This document shows positions 44,874 through 54,788 of a stretch of DNA of 64,000 nucleotides, one piece after another. The DNA lies in NCBI GenBank assembly GCA_006937955.1, contig SSNP01000082.1, positions 2,407,683 to 2,471,682 of the forward strand, read 5' to 3'. The number at the start of each line of letters is the position of its first letter. Within the stretch, counting starts at the first letter, position 1. The position numbers and the translations under genes are program-made. Source of the DNA: Pachypanchax playfairii (Eukaryota > Chordata > Actinopteri > Cyprinodontiformes > Aplocheilidae). Under the pieces are notes generated by a model. The model did not search any database. It saw only the letters and a program-made list of their open reading frames with translations, and had not been told where the DNA came from.

Positions 44874-45729
44874 TGTCAGGATCTCTGCTGCTGGTGGGTG
44901 GTGTGTGTGTTCTCCGTGTGCTTAATTGTTTTGCAGGGCGTGTCAGCAGGGATCATTGGACTCAGGTGTGGATCATTACCCAGCTCAGGAGAGCTGGGTA
45001 CTTAAGCAGAGGAGGAACCACAGACAGACGCCAGTTTGTTCCACTAACTTCCCGTGGTAACAGAGTGACCAGAGTGTATTGCATGCCAGAGAGTATTTCT
45101 ACTGTGACTAACCTGCCTTCTCTTCCTCTAACCTCAGCCCCGTGTCCTGGAGCGTTTCTCCAGTCATCAGTGCCTCAGTGCGGTAATCGACCCACCTCCA
45201 GTGAGGACTGGCTTCACGGGTTCTACAAGCTCTGTTGCGAGAGCACGCGACTAGCTTCTCCCCTCTGGCTCCCTGTCTGTCTCTGGTCTCCTCTGGATCC
45301 ACGCCGTCCCGGTCAGCATGCTGCTGTCACCCTGCTGCAGTCACGCCTGCACACGCACAGCACACGGACCCGGACCTCCTCGCACTTCTCTGACAGCCTG
45401 GATCACCACCCCTGCGGCAGCACCTCCGGATCCCTCCTCACGACAGTACGGCATCACGTCACCGTGAGTTTAAAGAGCACGATCCCCGCACACCGCAGCT
45501 GGTCTCTCCGCCTGTCACTAACCTCTCTCTCTCTCAACCAGGACCGTTCCTGTCCCGCACCAGTTCCCGTCCTGAGTTATCATCACCTGTACAGTTTACA
45601 CTTGTTTGTATTTGGAGCACTGTACATATTAAACACTGTTAATCGCCTAAACCTGTTTCTCGCTGTGTGTTTGGAGTTGGGTCGCACTTGGAGCTCGAAA
45701 CAAACCCCCCTGGTAACTGAACCATGACA
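44874..45729 (+). repeat. 3' LTR, full length (856 bp)
   Basis: TGTCAGGATC start and ACCATGACA end, preceded by a run of G. The LTR at 62050-62905 has the same length. Confidence 0.95.
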
Positions 45730-45875
45730 CCAAGAGTTTTGGGGTTGATCTTTTGTGTTTGGTGAATGTACCAGATCAATATTCTGCAGCAATGGGCTCA
45801 GGATGAGCAGATAACGAGGCAGCCGAGGTTTCTGCACAGTGGGGAGAAAAAGTCTCCTCCCCTTCCGGTCGGCAA

Positions 45876-46538
45876 ATGGGTCCCCTGGATGTAAAAATAA
45901 TGAATAGAAGTCAATGAAGTGATAAAAGTTATTTGCTGGTCCGCTTTGTCTTACGCCCTGAATTACACATATGCTGTGCCGCAATTTAAATGATAAATAA
46001 GGATGTACGTTTTGACCGGGTCTGTCAAGTGGATTTGGATTTATTTATTTTTAAAATTTCGTAATTAAAATGACTACACCTGGAAAGTCGCACATACTGT
46101 ATGACGTGACAGCAGAATCTCCCGAGTCTCACAGCAGCCTTTTCCCTCGTGTTTACACGACAATGCCGGTGTGTTTTGTACCTGGATGTCACCACAAAGC
46201 TAGTTGTTTAATGCTCTTTCCTTTGTCCTGATAGAAGGAGGGGAAGCTTGCTAAACTCACCGCCATTGTTCCTATTATGATTCTTCTTCTCCTTCTGAGC
46301 GGTATGGTGACGTCAATTTTACGAGACAAGTGGTTGTAGTCTACTACGTGTCTTCAAACAAAATATAAAATAACTTTTGCTGCGTGTCGAAAATTATTGC
46401 TTTCTCTGCATCAAAACTTGTCTTTACAACTCACGGACATCATATGTTCGATCGATGATGCATTTCAAACTGGATCAGAAAATAACTGTTATCGCTCCAT
46501 TGACTTCTATACATTATTTTTTTGTCCAGGGGACCCAT
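45876..46538. mobile_element. DNA transposon with about 70-bp TIRs and a THAP start
   Basis: Left end ATGGGTCCCCTGGATGTAAA; right end complement ATGGGTCCCCTGGACAAAAA. They stay similar for about 70 bp (AGAAGTCAATG, GTTATTT.CTG). It is 663 bp. Inside is the start of a THAP domain. The superfamily is unclear. Confidence 0.75.
46163..46231 (+). pseudogene. THAP domain start, truncated
   Basis: ATG then PVCFVPGCHHKASCLMLFPL and stop. Met followed by C-x-x-x-x-C and FP matches the first part of a THAP finger. Only 22 codons, without the rest of the domain. Confidence 0.5.
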
Positions 46539-46813
46539 GGACTGGAAGTAGAAGGGCGTGACTGTGACTCCCCATATAGTCTGCGCCAAGGGCGGACTGG
46601 CGTACGGGTAAACCGGGCAATTCCCCGGTGGGCCGACAGGCCGACTAACTGTTGGGCTGCTTAAAATGATAGGATAAAGGAGAATTGATGCGGCCCACCC
46701 AACCCTCCTAAACCAACAGTTTATAGGAGGAGAGGGGCTGCTGGGGGTTTGAGCTAATGTGATAGGCTACATACGGATGGAAGTTACGAGACTTCACCTA
46801 TCACTGACACTGC

Positions 46814-47044
46814 TTATGACTGGTACTGATAGGCGCTGAGAGGCTTCCCATACGAGGACGGGCTGGGCGAGCAGTAACCGTGAGGGACGCCTCCGGCCGG
46901 ACTGTAGTAGCCAGAATCCGTGGCTGAGGATTCGGGTAAAGTAGGAGATTCCTGAGACGGATGGTTCATGGCAGAGAGTTGAAAGGAGCTCTGGAAATCT
47001 GCAGGTTTCACACTCGGGATCCTCCGATCGAAAACTCCGGTCAT
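46814..47044 (-). pseudogene. dlx5a: Transduplicated dlx5a exon 1 fragment
   Basis: From ATG 47044 the minus strand reads MTGVFDRRIPSVKPADFQ, HPSQESPTLPESSATDSGYY, SPAGGVPHGYCSPSPSSYG and KPLSAYQYQ, then Ser and stop. This is the N-terminus of the homeobox protein Dlx5 over 75 residues. The match ends at YQYQ, where the gene would continue YHGVNG, and there is no homeodomain. The frame is open throughout, so capture was recent or the frame is kept. It lies wholly inside the hAT element. A genuine dlx5a gene is unlikely, since the exon breaks off into transposon sequence. Confidence 0.85.
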
Positions 47045-47340
47045 GATTAGAGAAAAAAAAAAACTATTTAAATTGAATTAACAAAGAAAATCAAAACAAA
47101 ACACGAGCTTGATTCCAATAAACGGTGTGCAGATTACGCTCTCATTGTGTTGAGAGGCTCTCAGGCCGCCGGGTTCTGCTGAAGACTGCAGCCAGCCCCG
47201 CAGCAAAAACTTGGTTAAATCCAAAAACGTGCTCTTACGCACTGCAGGGAGGATCTGGTTCCATTGGCCAAGGCGCGCACACAGACGCAGCTACACCCAG
47301 TTCACTCCGCCAGCTTTCTTATAAGGGGGGGGACCACTGG
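47045..47340 (-). promoter_or_regulatory. Probable captured dlx5a 5'UTR/promoter
   Basis: Upstream of the Dlx5 ATG on the minus strand: a GC-rich leader, a CCAAT-type GGCCAATGG (about 47257-47265) and a TATA-like CTTATAAG (about 47318-47325). The compositional change at about 47340 suggests that the end of the captured block is near here. This is inference; CCAAT would sit downstream of the TATA-like box, so their roles are uncertain. Confidence 0.4.
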
Positions 47341-47344
47341 GGTT

Positions 47345-48000
47345 AAACGTGGTCGTGTTCGATTCTATCAACCCAAAAGAACAATCAAAATGATACCAAA
47401 GGATGAATTCCCAAAACAAAACCACTTTATGAAGAAGGTCCCCATTGAAGAGCGTTCCTTTGTTTTATTTATTGAAGAATTTTATCAAAACAAATGTTTA
47501 TTCGTTTAGACACCCATCTAATAATGACATGAAATCAATTAATCATCTTGTTTAATCAAGTATATGTAAATATACATGTTCTTGGTTGATTTAAAAACTG
47601 GACAGAAAACCACAATTAAATCATTACATTTTGCATCGTGATAAAAAGTTTATAAATGACAGTATTGACAGATCACCTCTAATTAACATAGCTGTTGTCT
47701 TCACTACAGAAACAGCTGTATAAACAACCTCAGATCCTGAACATATAAGTCTGTATAGTGATTTATGCGGCGGTATCTGATTTTTGACTTTTTTGTTTTT
47801 CTATTGCATTTTGTATCATCTACCTCTGACACATTTCAAGTTGTAAAAAGAAGTTGTTTTCTCTGTAGAATGGAAGAAAATCAAGACGTTTTTCTAAAAC
47901 CTTTTGTAGGTAAGTCAACAAAAAATCTAAAACAAAAAAGGATTACATTTCCATTTGCTGTTTATGCCAAAACTTGTGCTGGCAGCAGGGTAGCACCTCG
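47345..48000. other. hAT element interior, no recognised gene
   Basis: AT-rich sequence between the captured block and the right TIR. One open frame (47765-48013) has no hAT transposase motif. Confidence 0.4.
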
Positions 48001-48076
48001 TACTGCGCATTGAGTGGGCTGGTCTGTCACTGACTCCCAGGCTATTTTTTTGCCCCAGTCCGCCCCTGGTCTGCGC

Positions 48077-48652
48077 CCTGCTTTTGCTGCAGTTCCGTCT
48101 GGTTGCATTCACACAGGCAATCAAACCGCTCCAGAGTTCATTTTAATTGAACCAAGACCTACGTTTTTAGGCGGACTCAAGTTCAGCTGTTTGGTCCGAA
48201 TCAGAATTTGATTGACCATTCACACTGGGCAAATGATCTAGAGTTTGATTCAAGCCAAATAAACAGGGCTGGTGTGAATGGACCCTTGAACTAATTCATT
48301 TTGCCCATTTCAGAACTTTCATTTGGCTAATGGCAGAATTTTCAGTAGCTATATTATTAGCTTATACTAATCAGTTAGCTTGTGCTAATCAGTTAGTTTA
48401 TGCTAATCGGTTAGCTTATGCTAATCAGCTTATTATCTTGAACCAGCTGATGTTATTCTGTTACCTTATGGTAATCCTGTAGCTTATGCTATGTGCAACT
48501 TTTAAAATGTATCATTGCATATTTTGCCTTTTAATAAACTATAATTCTAACTCTTCCGATTTTTCTTTTAAGGGTTTATATTGACATTGCTTTGTTATCC
48601 AGCTAGCTTCTGCTAACATTCTAGCTTCTGCTAATCCATCAGCTAAGAGATG
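48077..48652. repeat. MITE-like sequence and short tandem repeat
   Basis: CACACAGGCAATC...GGTGTGAATGGACCC resembles a MITE with CACAC ends. From about 48350 to 48430 the unit GTTAGCTTATGCTAATC is repeated about four times with changes. No gene. Confidence 0.5.
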
Positions 48653-49520
48653 TGTCATGATTGTAATACTGAGAACAGGACTCTGAATCAAGCTGCAGAC
48701 TCCAGACCAAAGGACAACAGGTAAGTTAGAAACGGGAGTTTAATGATGATTAGTTTCACAGGTACAGATAACAGGCAGATAAACACTAGTCTGCTTCAGC
48801 AGGTCCAGCAGGAGCAGGCTCAGCTGTACGGGCAGCGATGGCGGATACTGAGCAGATGGAGGAGAGGAGAGGTTAGTGCGTGATATTTCCTGGATGAATG
48901 ATGTGGAAAAGGTGTGAGGCTTACGGTTTGCTGAACTGCAGGTGTCCCGGGGAGTAAGCAGGTGCCAGTCGGCTGAGGCTGGCGTGTGAGTGCTGGTAGA
49001 GGGCGGACAGACTGACTTGGTGGTGAACAGGTGGATCCTGGGAGCTGGAGGAATGGTGCGGAGGCAGGCCAGGAGAGGATGAGAGCGAGGCAGGTTGGAG
49101 ACCGGTGTGGAAACCGAGAGATCCTGGACGGAGGCGGTGTGGGAACCGCTGAGGAGGTCCGGGATGAAAACCAGGCAGCCTGGAGGCTGCAAAAGCGAGA
49201 ACTGGATCCGGGAAAGGCCACGGTGTGGAAACCGGGGTCCTGGAAAGATCCAGCTGAGGACGTCCTGGAAAGGAGCACAAGGTGAACGGTACACAGACAC
49301 ATAATGATAACACATACAGTGAATGTATCTCGCTAAGTGGGTCTTTGATCATCTACCACGAACAGAGTGGAACAATCTGACGCCTGCTCTCTGCCACCAC
49401 TCCTCTTTTAAGCTCAGTGGCTGATGAATGGAACTGGATCCACCTGTTGGTGACAGCTGCCACGCCCCTGAAACACAGGTGAAAACACTCACAAGCACAC
49501 AGCAGAAATGACACCTGACA
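48653..49520 (-). mobile_element. Solo LTR (Ty3/gypsy-like) with 5-bp target duplication
   Basis: TGTCATGATT to ACACCTGACA, and on the minus strand TGTCAGGTGTC to CATGACA. AGATG lies on both sides (48648-48652, 49521-49525). It is 868 bp with no internal region, so it arose by LTR-LTR recombination. It differs in sequence from the chromovirus LTR here. It ends 16 bp before the ATG of the coiled-coil gene. Confidence 0.88.
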
Positions 49521-49536
49521 AGATGAGTGTGAGACC

Positions 49537-51606
49537 ATGCGTCTAAACATGGCTCAAGAACTTAAAAATGCCCAAAAGGTATCTGAAAAGCAGAAGATCC
49601 AGCATCTGCAGGCAGAGCTGGAAAAAGTCCAAACAGCTTCTCAAGATCTTAAAGCAGAGAGTGAGAAAGAAGTTTCATCTTTAAAACAACTGGTAGAAGC
49701 ATTGAAAGAAGAGCTGAATGAAGAAGAAAAAGCTCACTCAGCGAGAGAAATGAATCATCGAGAGATGGTTTATTATATGAAAATTGAGAATGAAGATCTC
49801 AATCAAACTGTGGCTAAACAATCAGCCAGCCTTGAGACCACAGAACAGGAGAAGATCTTGTTAAAGGTGGAGCTGGAGAAGATCCAAAAGCTGGAAGAAA
49901 ACAGGGAGATGGAAGTTTTTACTTTGAAAACCCAAGTAAAGACTTTAGAAAAAGAGCTGCATGAAGAAAGAACCGCTCAGTCTCAGAAAGAAGAGAATCA
50001 TCAGATGATTCACAATCTAAAAAGTAAAAATCAAGCTCTTCTTCAAAATATAACTGAACTGTTAGCGAAGCTTCAATTCACTGAACAGGAAAAGATCCTT
50101 CAAAAGACGGAGCTGGAGAAGCTTCAGACATCTTTTGAAACTCTGCGAGCCAACAGTGAGATTGAAGTTTCAGCTTTAAAAGCAGAAGTGAAAACTTATG
50201 AAGAAGAGCTGCAGGAAACAAGAACAGCTCAATCTCAGAGACAAGACAATCTACAGGAGATGGTTCAAAAGCTGAAGGGTGAAAATGAAGATCTTCACAA
50301 AAATATTGCTGAACTATCAGCAAACCTCAAATTCACAGAACAGGAGAAGATCCTGTTAAAGACAGAGCTGGAGAAGATCCAAACATCCTTCAAAGATCTC
50401 AAATCAAAAAGTGAGTTGGAAGTTTTTACTTTGAAATCACAAATGAAAGCCTTTGAAGAAAATCTGAACAAAGAGAGAACAGCTCACTCTCTGAGAGAAA
50501 AGAATCATCAGGAGATGATTCACAGTCTGAAAGCTCAGAATCAGAATCTGACTGAGCAATTAGAAAACGTGATGGTAAATGAACAGGAAAAAAATCTTTT
50601 AAAGGTCAACCTGGAGAAGGTCCAAATATCCTCTGAAGATTTAAAAGCAAAAAACAAGATGGAAGTGTTTACTTTAACACAACAAGTAAAAACTTTAGAA
50701 GATGAGCTGCACAGAGAGAAAACAGCTCACTCTCAAACAGAAAAAGACAATCAGAGGATTTTTGACTACATGAAACTTTCAAATGAAGAGCTCCATCAAA
50801 CTACAGCCACATTATTTGAGAAGCTTCAAATAATAGAAAATGAAAAGATCCTTTTAACGGCCGACTTGGGGAAGGTCCATGCAGCTTTTAACCATCTCAA
50901 AGAAAAACATGAGAAGGAACGTTTTGCTTTCAGTCAACAGGTAAAAACAGTCAAAGCAGAGCTGTGCAGAGAGAAATCAGCTCACTCTCAGAGAGACAAG
51001 CAACATCTGGACAAGCTTCAGGATCTGAAAGCTCAGAACATACATCTCTATCAAACTGCAGTCAAAAAACATCAGGAGCTTAAAAGAACAGAAAAGGAAT
51101 CCATCCTATTAAAGGCGGACCTGGAGAATGTTGAATCTCATTTTAAAGATCTCAAAGAAAAAAATGAAACAGAAGTTTTTACTTTAAAAGAACAATTAAA
51201 AACTTTGGAAGACAAGCTGCATAGAGAGAAAACATCTCACTCTCAGGAAGAAAAGACACATCAGGAGATGGAAACCACATACTTGGAAAAGATTCATAAG
51301 CTTGAGGCTGAGAAGAACACCATACATCAGAATATGTCTGAGGAGCTTTCTGCAGCTCAAAAAGCATTTTCTGACAAAGAGAAAATGTTCAAATCAGAGC
51401 TGGAGCAGCTTTGGGTTCAACTCAAAAAGCAGGTTGAATTAAACGACAAGCTCTCAGCTGAAATGGAGGAAACAGCAAAAGAAGAAGACATCTCAAATTC
51501 TGATCCTGTGGAGGTGGATGAACTCCCTGAAGAACCCACCTTAGAACCACAGAAGAAGAAGAAGAAGCCTTCCCGCTGGAAAAGGATTTTTTGCTGTCTG
51601 GGCTAA
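49537..51606 (+). CDS. Coiled-coil protein with seven ~85-aa repeats and basic Cys tail
   Basis: One open frame of 689 codons, not recognised as a named gene. Residues 17 to about 611 are seven repeats of 80-93 residues, each opening with E-x-E-K-I-L-L-K-x-(E/D)-L-E-K-(I/V)-Q and holding EVFTLK-x-Q-(V/L)-KTLE and REKTAHSQ. They have few helix breakers and strong heptads, so a long rod is likely. The tail is acidic (DPVEVDELPEEPTLEPQ), then KKKKKPSRWKRIFCCLG, a basic stretch with two cysteines that looks like a palmitoylated membrane anchor. There is no signal peptide. Met 49549 (AACATGG) has a better context than 49537. A single exon and an A-run just after the stop allow a retrogene origin. 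The solo LTR directly upstream may have altered its 5'UTR. Confidence 0.7.
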   Translation: MRLNMAQELKNAQKVSEKQKIQHLQAELEKVQTASQDLKAESEKEVSSLKQLVEALKEELNEEEKAHSAREMNHREMVYYMKIENEDLNQTVAKQSASLETTEQEKILLKVELEKIQKLEENREMEVFTLKTQVKTLEKELHEERTAQSQKEENHQMIHNLKSKNQALLQNITELLAKLQFTEQEKILQKTELEKLQTSFETLRANSEIEVSALKAEVKTYEEELQETRTAQSQRQDNLQEMVQKLKGENEDLHKNIAELSANLKFTEQEKILLKTELEKIQTSFKDLKSKSELEVFTLKSQMKAFEENLNKERTAHSLREKNHQEMIHSLKAQNQNLTEQLENVMVNEQEKNLLKVNLEKVQISSEDLKAKNKMEVFTLTQQVKTLEDELHREKTAHSQTEKDNQRIFDYMKLSNEELHQTTATLFEKLQIIENEKILLTADLGKVHAAFNHLKEKHEKERFAFSQQVKTVKAELCREKSAHSQRDKQHLDKLQDLKAQNIHLYQTAVKKHQELKRTEKESILLKADLENVESHFKDLKEKNETEVFTLKEQLKTLEDKLHREKTSHSQEEKTHQEMETTYLEKIHKLEAEKNTIHQNMSEELSAAQKAFSDKEKMFKSELEQLWVQLKKQVELNDKLSAEMEETAKEEDISNSDPVEVDELPEEPTLEPQKKKKKPSRWKRIFCCLG

Positions 51607-52150
51607 AAAAAAAAACAGTGACACAGAAACAGCAAGATGAATCTGCTGCAGCCATGAATGTGAGAGAAACCATCACCCCCTCCATCAAGAACAAGACATT
51701 TCAAAAACTTCCATTCCAAGAATCCATCACAAAAATTGGGCGGCACGGTGGAATAACTGTCACCTCTCACCGTGTCTAAGTGGGTTTACTCCGGGCGCTC
51801 CGGTTCCCCCCACACTTTGGAAGATTTCTGAGCACATTCAAATGTCCTACAATAAAATAAGAAAAAGCCTCAACTAAAAAAGTAAAAAAACTCCCAAAAA
51901 CAACAAAAAATTGGCAAAAACTAAAATAAAAAAATTGATATTTTTTACAAAACAATTCTTCAAAAATTCTATTCCTACTCTTCATCCCCATGCCCACCTC
52001 TACCCCCATTCCTACAAAACAATTCCCCTCTGCTGAATCGCCACCTTAACGTGGTAGAGGGGTTTGCGTACCCTGATAATTCTGGCAAATTAGTTTTAAT
52101 TAAAGGGTCAGACTAAGAGCGATTCATAGATTTGGATGAGAAGCAACCAC
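51607..52150. other. Coiled-coil gene 3' flank with repeat remnant
   Basis: An A-run follows the stop. At 51737-51822 is GGCGGCACGGTGGAATAACT, then GGGCGCTCCGGTTCCCCCCA, a remnant of the common repeat also seen at 34600. At about 52034 CACCTTAACGTGGTAGAGGG is another widespread fish repeat phrase. No ORF. Confidence 0.55.
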
Positions 52151-52756
52151 TGAAAGCATAAAATCTTGTTCCCAGAATAAGGAACTGTAGCACCCCCTGG
52201 AGCCAGGCCTGAGGTACTTGCTGGTCTGAGTTCTCTTTCATAGCATTCGTTTCATGTCACACTATGGGAACACTTCAGACGTGACCTCATCAGAAGCTCC
52301 AATTGCACTCTTCCAGCCAGGATTGGCTGGAGACAAGTTTGTCAGTGCAGAGGGGTTAGGTCCCTCCTCCGAGCAGCATATATAGGGTTGGTGCTGCACT
52401 GATAAGCCATTCAAAAACCTCTTCTCACTAAGAGCAGAAGTTTCCTCCGTTTCTAAAGCAAGCTGTTACCTGGCGCCTAGCTTAACTGTCCTCAGATTTG
52501 AGGACAAACTCGGTCGCTGGGTGCTTGATTCTGTGTTCAGTTTTCCTGCAGAAACAAAAATTACTACTTACAGCCTCAAAGCAGGAGTTGGAAAGCGAAG
52601 TTTAGAAATAAGCTTTGCCCAGTTAAGTTGCAAAACTGTCCCCGGTAGCAATACCATCACTAGTGCTAGCACACTTAGCCTGCCACTGAATAGCAATTCT
52701 CCCGCTGTGTTTCCTAACCGCAAGCCGCAACACTTAGCCACAGCTACCTGCTGATT

Positions 52757-54500
52757 ATGGAATCTGCAAGGGTTACCAATATGGCGGAGGACAAACCACA
52801 GCCACAAACCTGCTCCTGTGGAAATACAATCTCAAGCTGGGACACTCACCAACAGTGTGTGACGTACCTCAGTCTCAGACTCAGTGCTCACACTGCATCT
52901 GATTCTCCCTCAAGTTGCTCCGTCGTCGTTTGGCCCATCAGGTTAATCTGTTTGGAGATGAGCCACTGTTAGCTTTGGCAGCAGCAGCAGGAGTCCCAGG
53001 AACGATGACGCTGCCTTAACTCAGCCCAGCCCTCAACCAGCTGGGGTGAACTGGTGGATGCCGTTGACTCGCTGGATACGAGCGGATGTGGCCTCTTGAC
53101 CACCCAATCCGAGTGTTCTCGGACTGGCAAAGATGAGGACGCAGATGCAGGCTCCGAGCTTCTCCTCACTGATGAATATGAGGATGATTATCCCCTTCTG
53201 GTGCTGTCTGGTTGGGCTGCACATCTTACATCCTCCAGTGCTTGTCAGGCAGATGACAGTGACTCATCTTCTGTGAACTTGGACTTCCAGGACGTGTGCA
53301 GACACACCACAGCCAAACTGAACATCCAGTGGCCCAAAGTTCAGGCTGAGGTGATGCAATCACGTTATGATGGGAAAAAGCTACCAAAACCAGGAGAACA
53401 GGGAAACAGGAAATTCTCAAAGATTTTGGCGTCTCCTAGCGCTCCACGTCATATTGAGGCAAACATCCAGTAGCAGGCGGCTTAGCGCTGGACTGCGAAG
53501 GGATGGATGACCATGATCTCAGGCAAATGCCTCATGTGGAACCAGCCGTGGTGGTTCACCTTCATCCAAAGGCTCCCGTGTCCTCCGGTGGGCCTGCCCT
53601 CCCCTCCAGGGTGGAACGGTCCCAGTCCAGCCTGATGGAGAAGTCATACAAAGGGGCTACTCTGTTTGTGCAGGCCCTTAATGCCACGTCACTGCTGATG
53701 TCTTATCAGGCCGAGCTGGAGGAGATGACCGCTTCATCATATGCTGGGCTGTAGGAAGAGCTCTGCATCATCACTGATCGCTGTTTTCATCTCCACAAGA
53801 TTCCAATTCAGGCCCTGTGCAGAACCATGGGGCTGATGGTCCTGCAGGAAAGACTCAGATGGCTAAACCTGACCCCGTTGACCACCAAGGAAAAAGAAGA
53901 TCACCTGGAAACCCCCATCACCCCTCAGGGGCTTTTTAGTGCGGCTGTCACCTCGATGCAGAAGCGGTGTGAGGAAAGAAACGAGAGGATGAAGCTCTCA
54001 AGCTGTGCTTGCCAAGGCGAGCTTCACTCACTGCTGCAGCCTCTCAGTGACAGACCTTCACCCAAGCTGCAGCTTGCCCTCCCCCAGCCTTCAGGATCCC
54101 ATGTCTGTCTAAATCGCAGACCGGTCCCCAGGTTCCACAGAGAACAACACCTGCTGGGAAGCTGTGGCAAAAGAGACCTATAACTGCATGGTTGGAACCG
54201 CCACCACCGCCCACTTCCACTCAGGGTGGACAGAGGAGGAAACGTCTGGCCTGAAAGTCTCCTTCAGCGATGGAGGGATCAGCGAACTGGACTTGCTCTC
54301 CCTCCGGCACCGTTCCTGACCGGAGCTTTCACTACGGTGCACAAACGGTGGGCTGTTCGGACCCACCCGGCCCGATTGTGTTCATGTTCCACACTGTGTT
54401 TACAAATGGGGCCCTGACACATGTTTAAGCACGTTCTTTTGTCAAAAAGATATAAACAGTTTAAAGCTATCGTATCCACACAGTGTGCTAAAGGCGCACC
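52757..54500 (+). pseudogene. DIRS gag-like region, broken
   Basis: MAEDKPQPQTCSCGNTISSW, then DTHQQCVTYLSLR, resembles the Cys-rich start of fish DIRS gag proteins. Further acidic and KKLPKPGEQGNRK-type pieces follow in different frames up to about 54.5 kb, including an RYDGKKLPKP block. At least four breaks. Confidence 0.6.
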
Positions 54501-54788
54501 AAAAAGAAATGTTGAAAAACAACAAAATCAGAGGCTCAAGGAAAGATGGATACTCACTTCTCCAGCGGAGTGAGACCTCTTTCCCTGTCAGAGCAACCCT
54601 GTTGCAGCAAATGGTCCTCGCGCATGCGCAGTACATGGCAAACCCACTTGCCGCAGGGCACCATTACTCCATTTAACACTGAGTGGCCTGTCAGTCCCCT
54701 GTCACTGAGAATGATGGAGTGGAAAAAATGTACCGATTTAGACTATATTCTGAAAACAATAAGGTAGGGCTACAGACTGCAGTTCGCA

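Larger units (their letters stand above)
40136..45729 (+). mobile_element. Ty3/gypsy chromovirus, nearly complete, defective 5' end
   Basis: LTR retrotransposon with an LTR fragment, gag, a long pol frame, a G-rich polypurine tract (44860-44870) and a full 3' LTR. A deletion runs from inside the 5' LTR through the primer-binding site into gag. In the roughly 520 bp shared by both LTRs I count about seven substitutions and one small gap, so it is a fairly recent insertion. The 5-bp flanks (AAAAG left, CCAAG right) do not match, so one edge has been rearranged. Confidence 0.95.
46587..48068. mobile_element. hAT-type element carrying a captured dlx5a fragment
   Basis: Left end CAAGGGCGGACTGG, right end complement CAGGGGCGGACTGG. 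A perfect 8-bp target duplication, GTCTGCGC, flanks it (46579-46586 and 48069-48076), diagnostic for hAT transposons. It is 1482 bp. The left half contains a dlx5a first-exon copy on the minus strand. No hAT transposase was recognised, so it is non-autonomous. Confidence 0.88.

Noticed and set aside
44717..45727. 336-codon ORF through the chromovirus end and 3' LTR
   Set aside because: Reads pol in a wrong frame and then the LTR; the same ORF appears in each LTR copy as a by-product.
48350..48430. CRISPR-like array
   Set aside because: Short imperfect tandem units without spacers, in a vertebrate genome.
48740..49315. Overlapping minus-strand Pro/Ser-rich ORFs of up to 191 codons
   Set aside because: They lie inside the solo LTR and show no domain; an LTR-composition effect.
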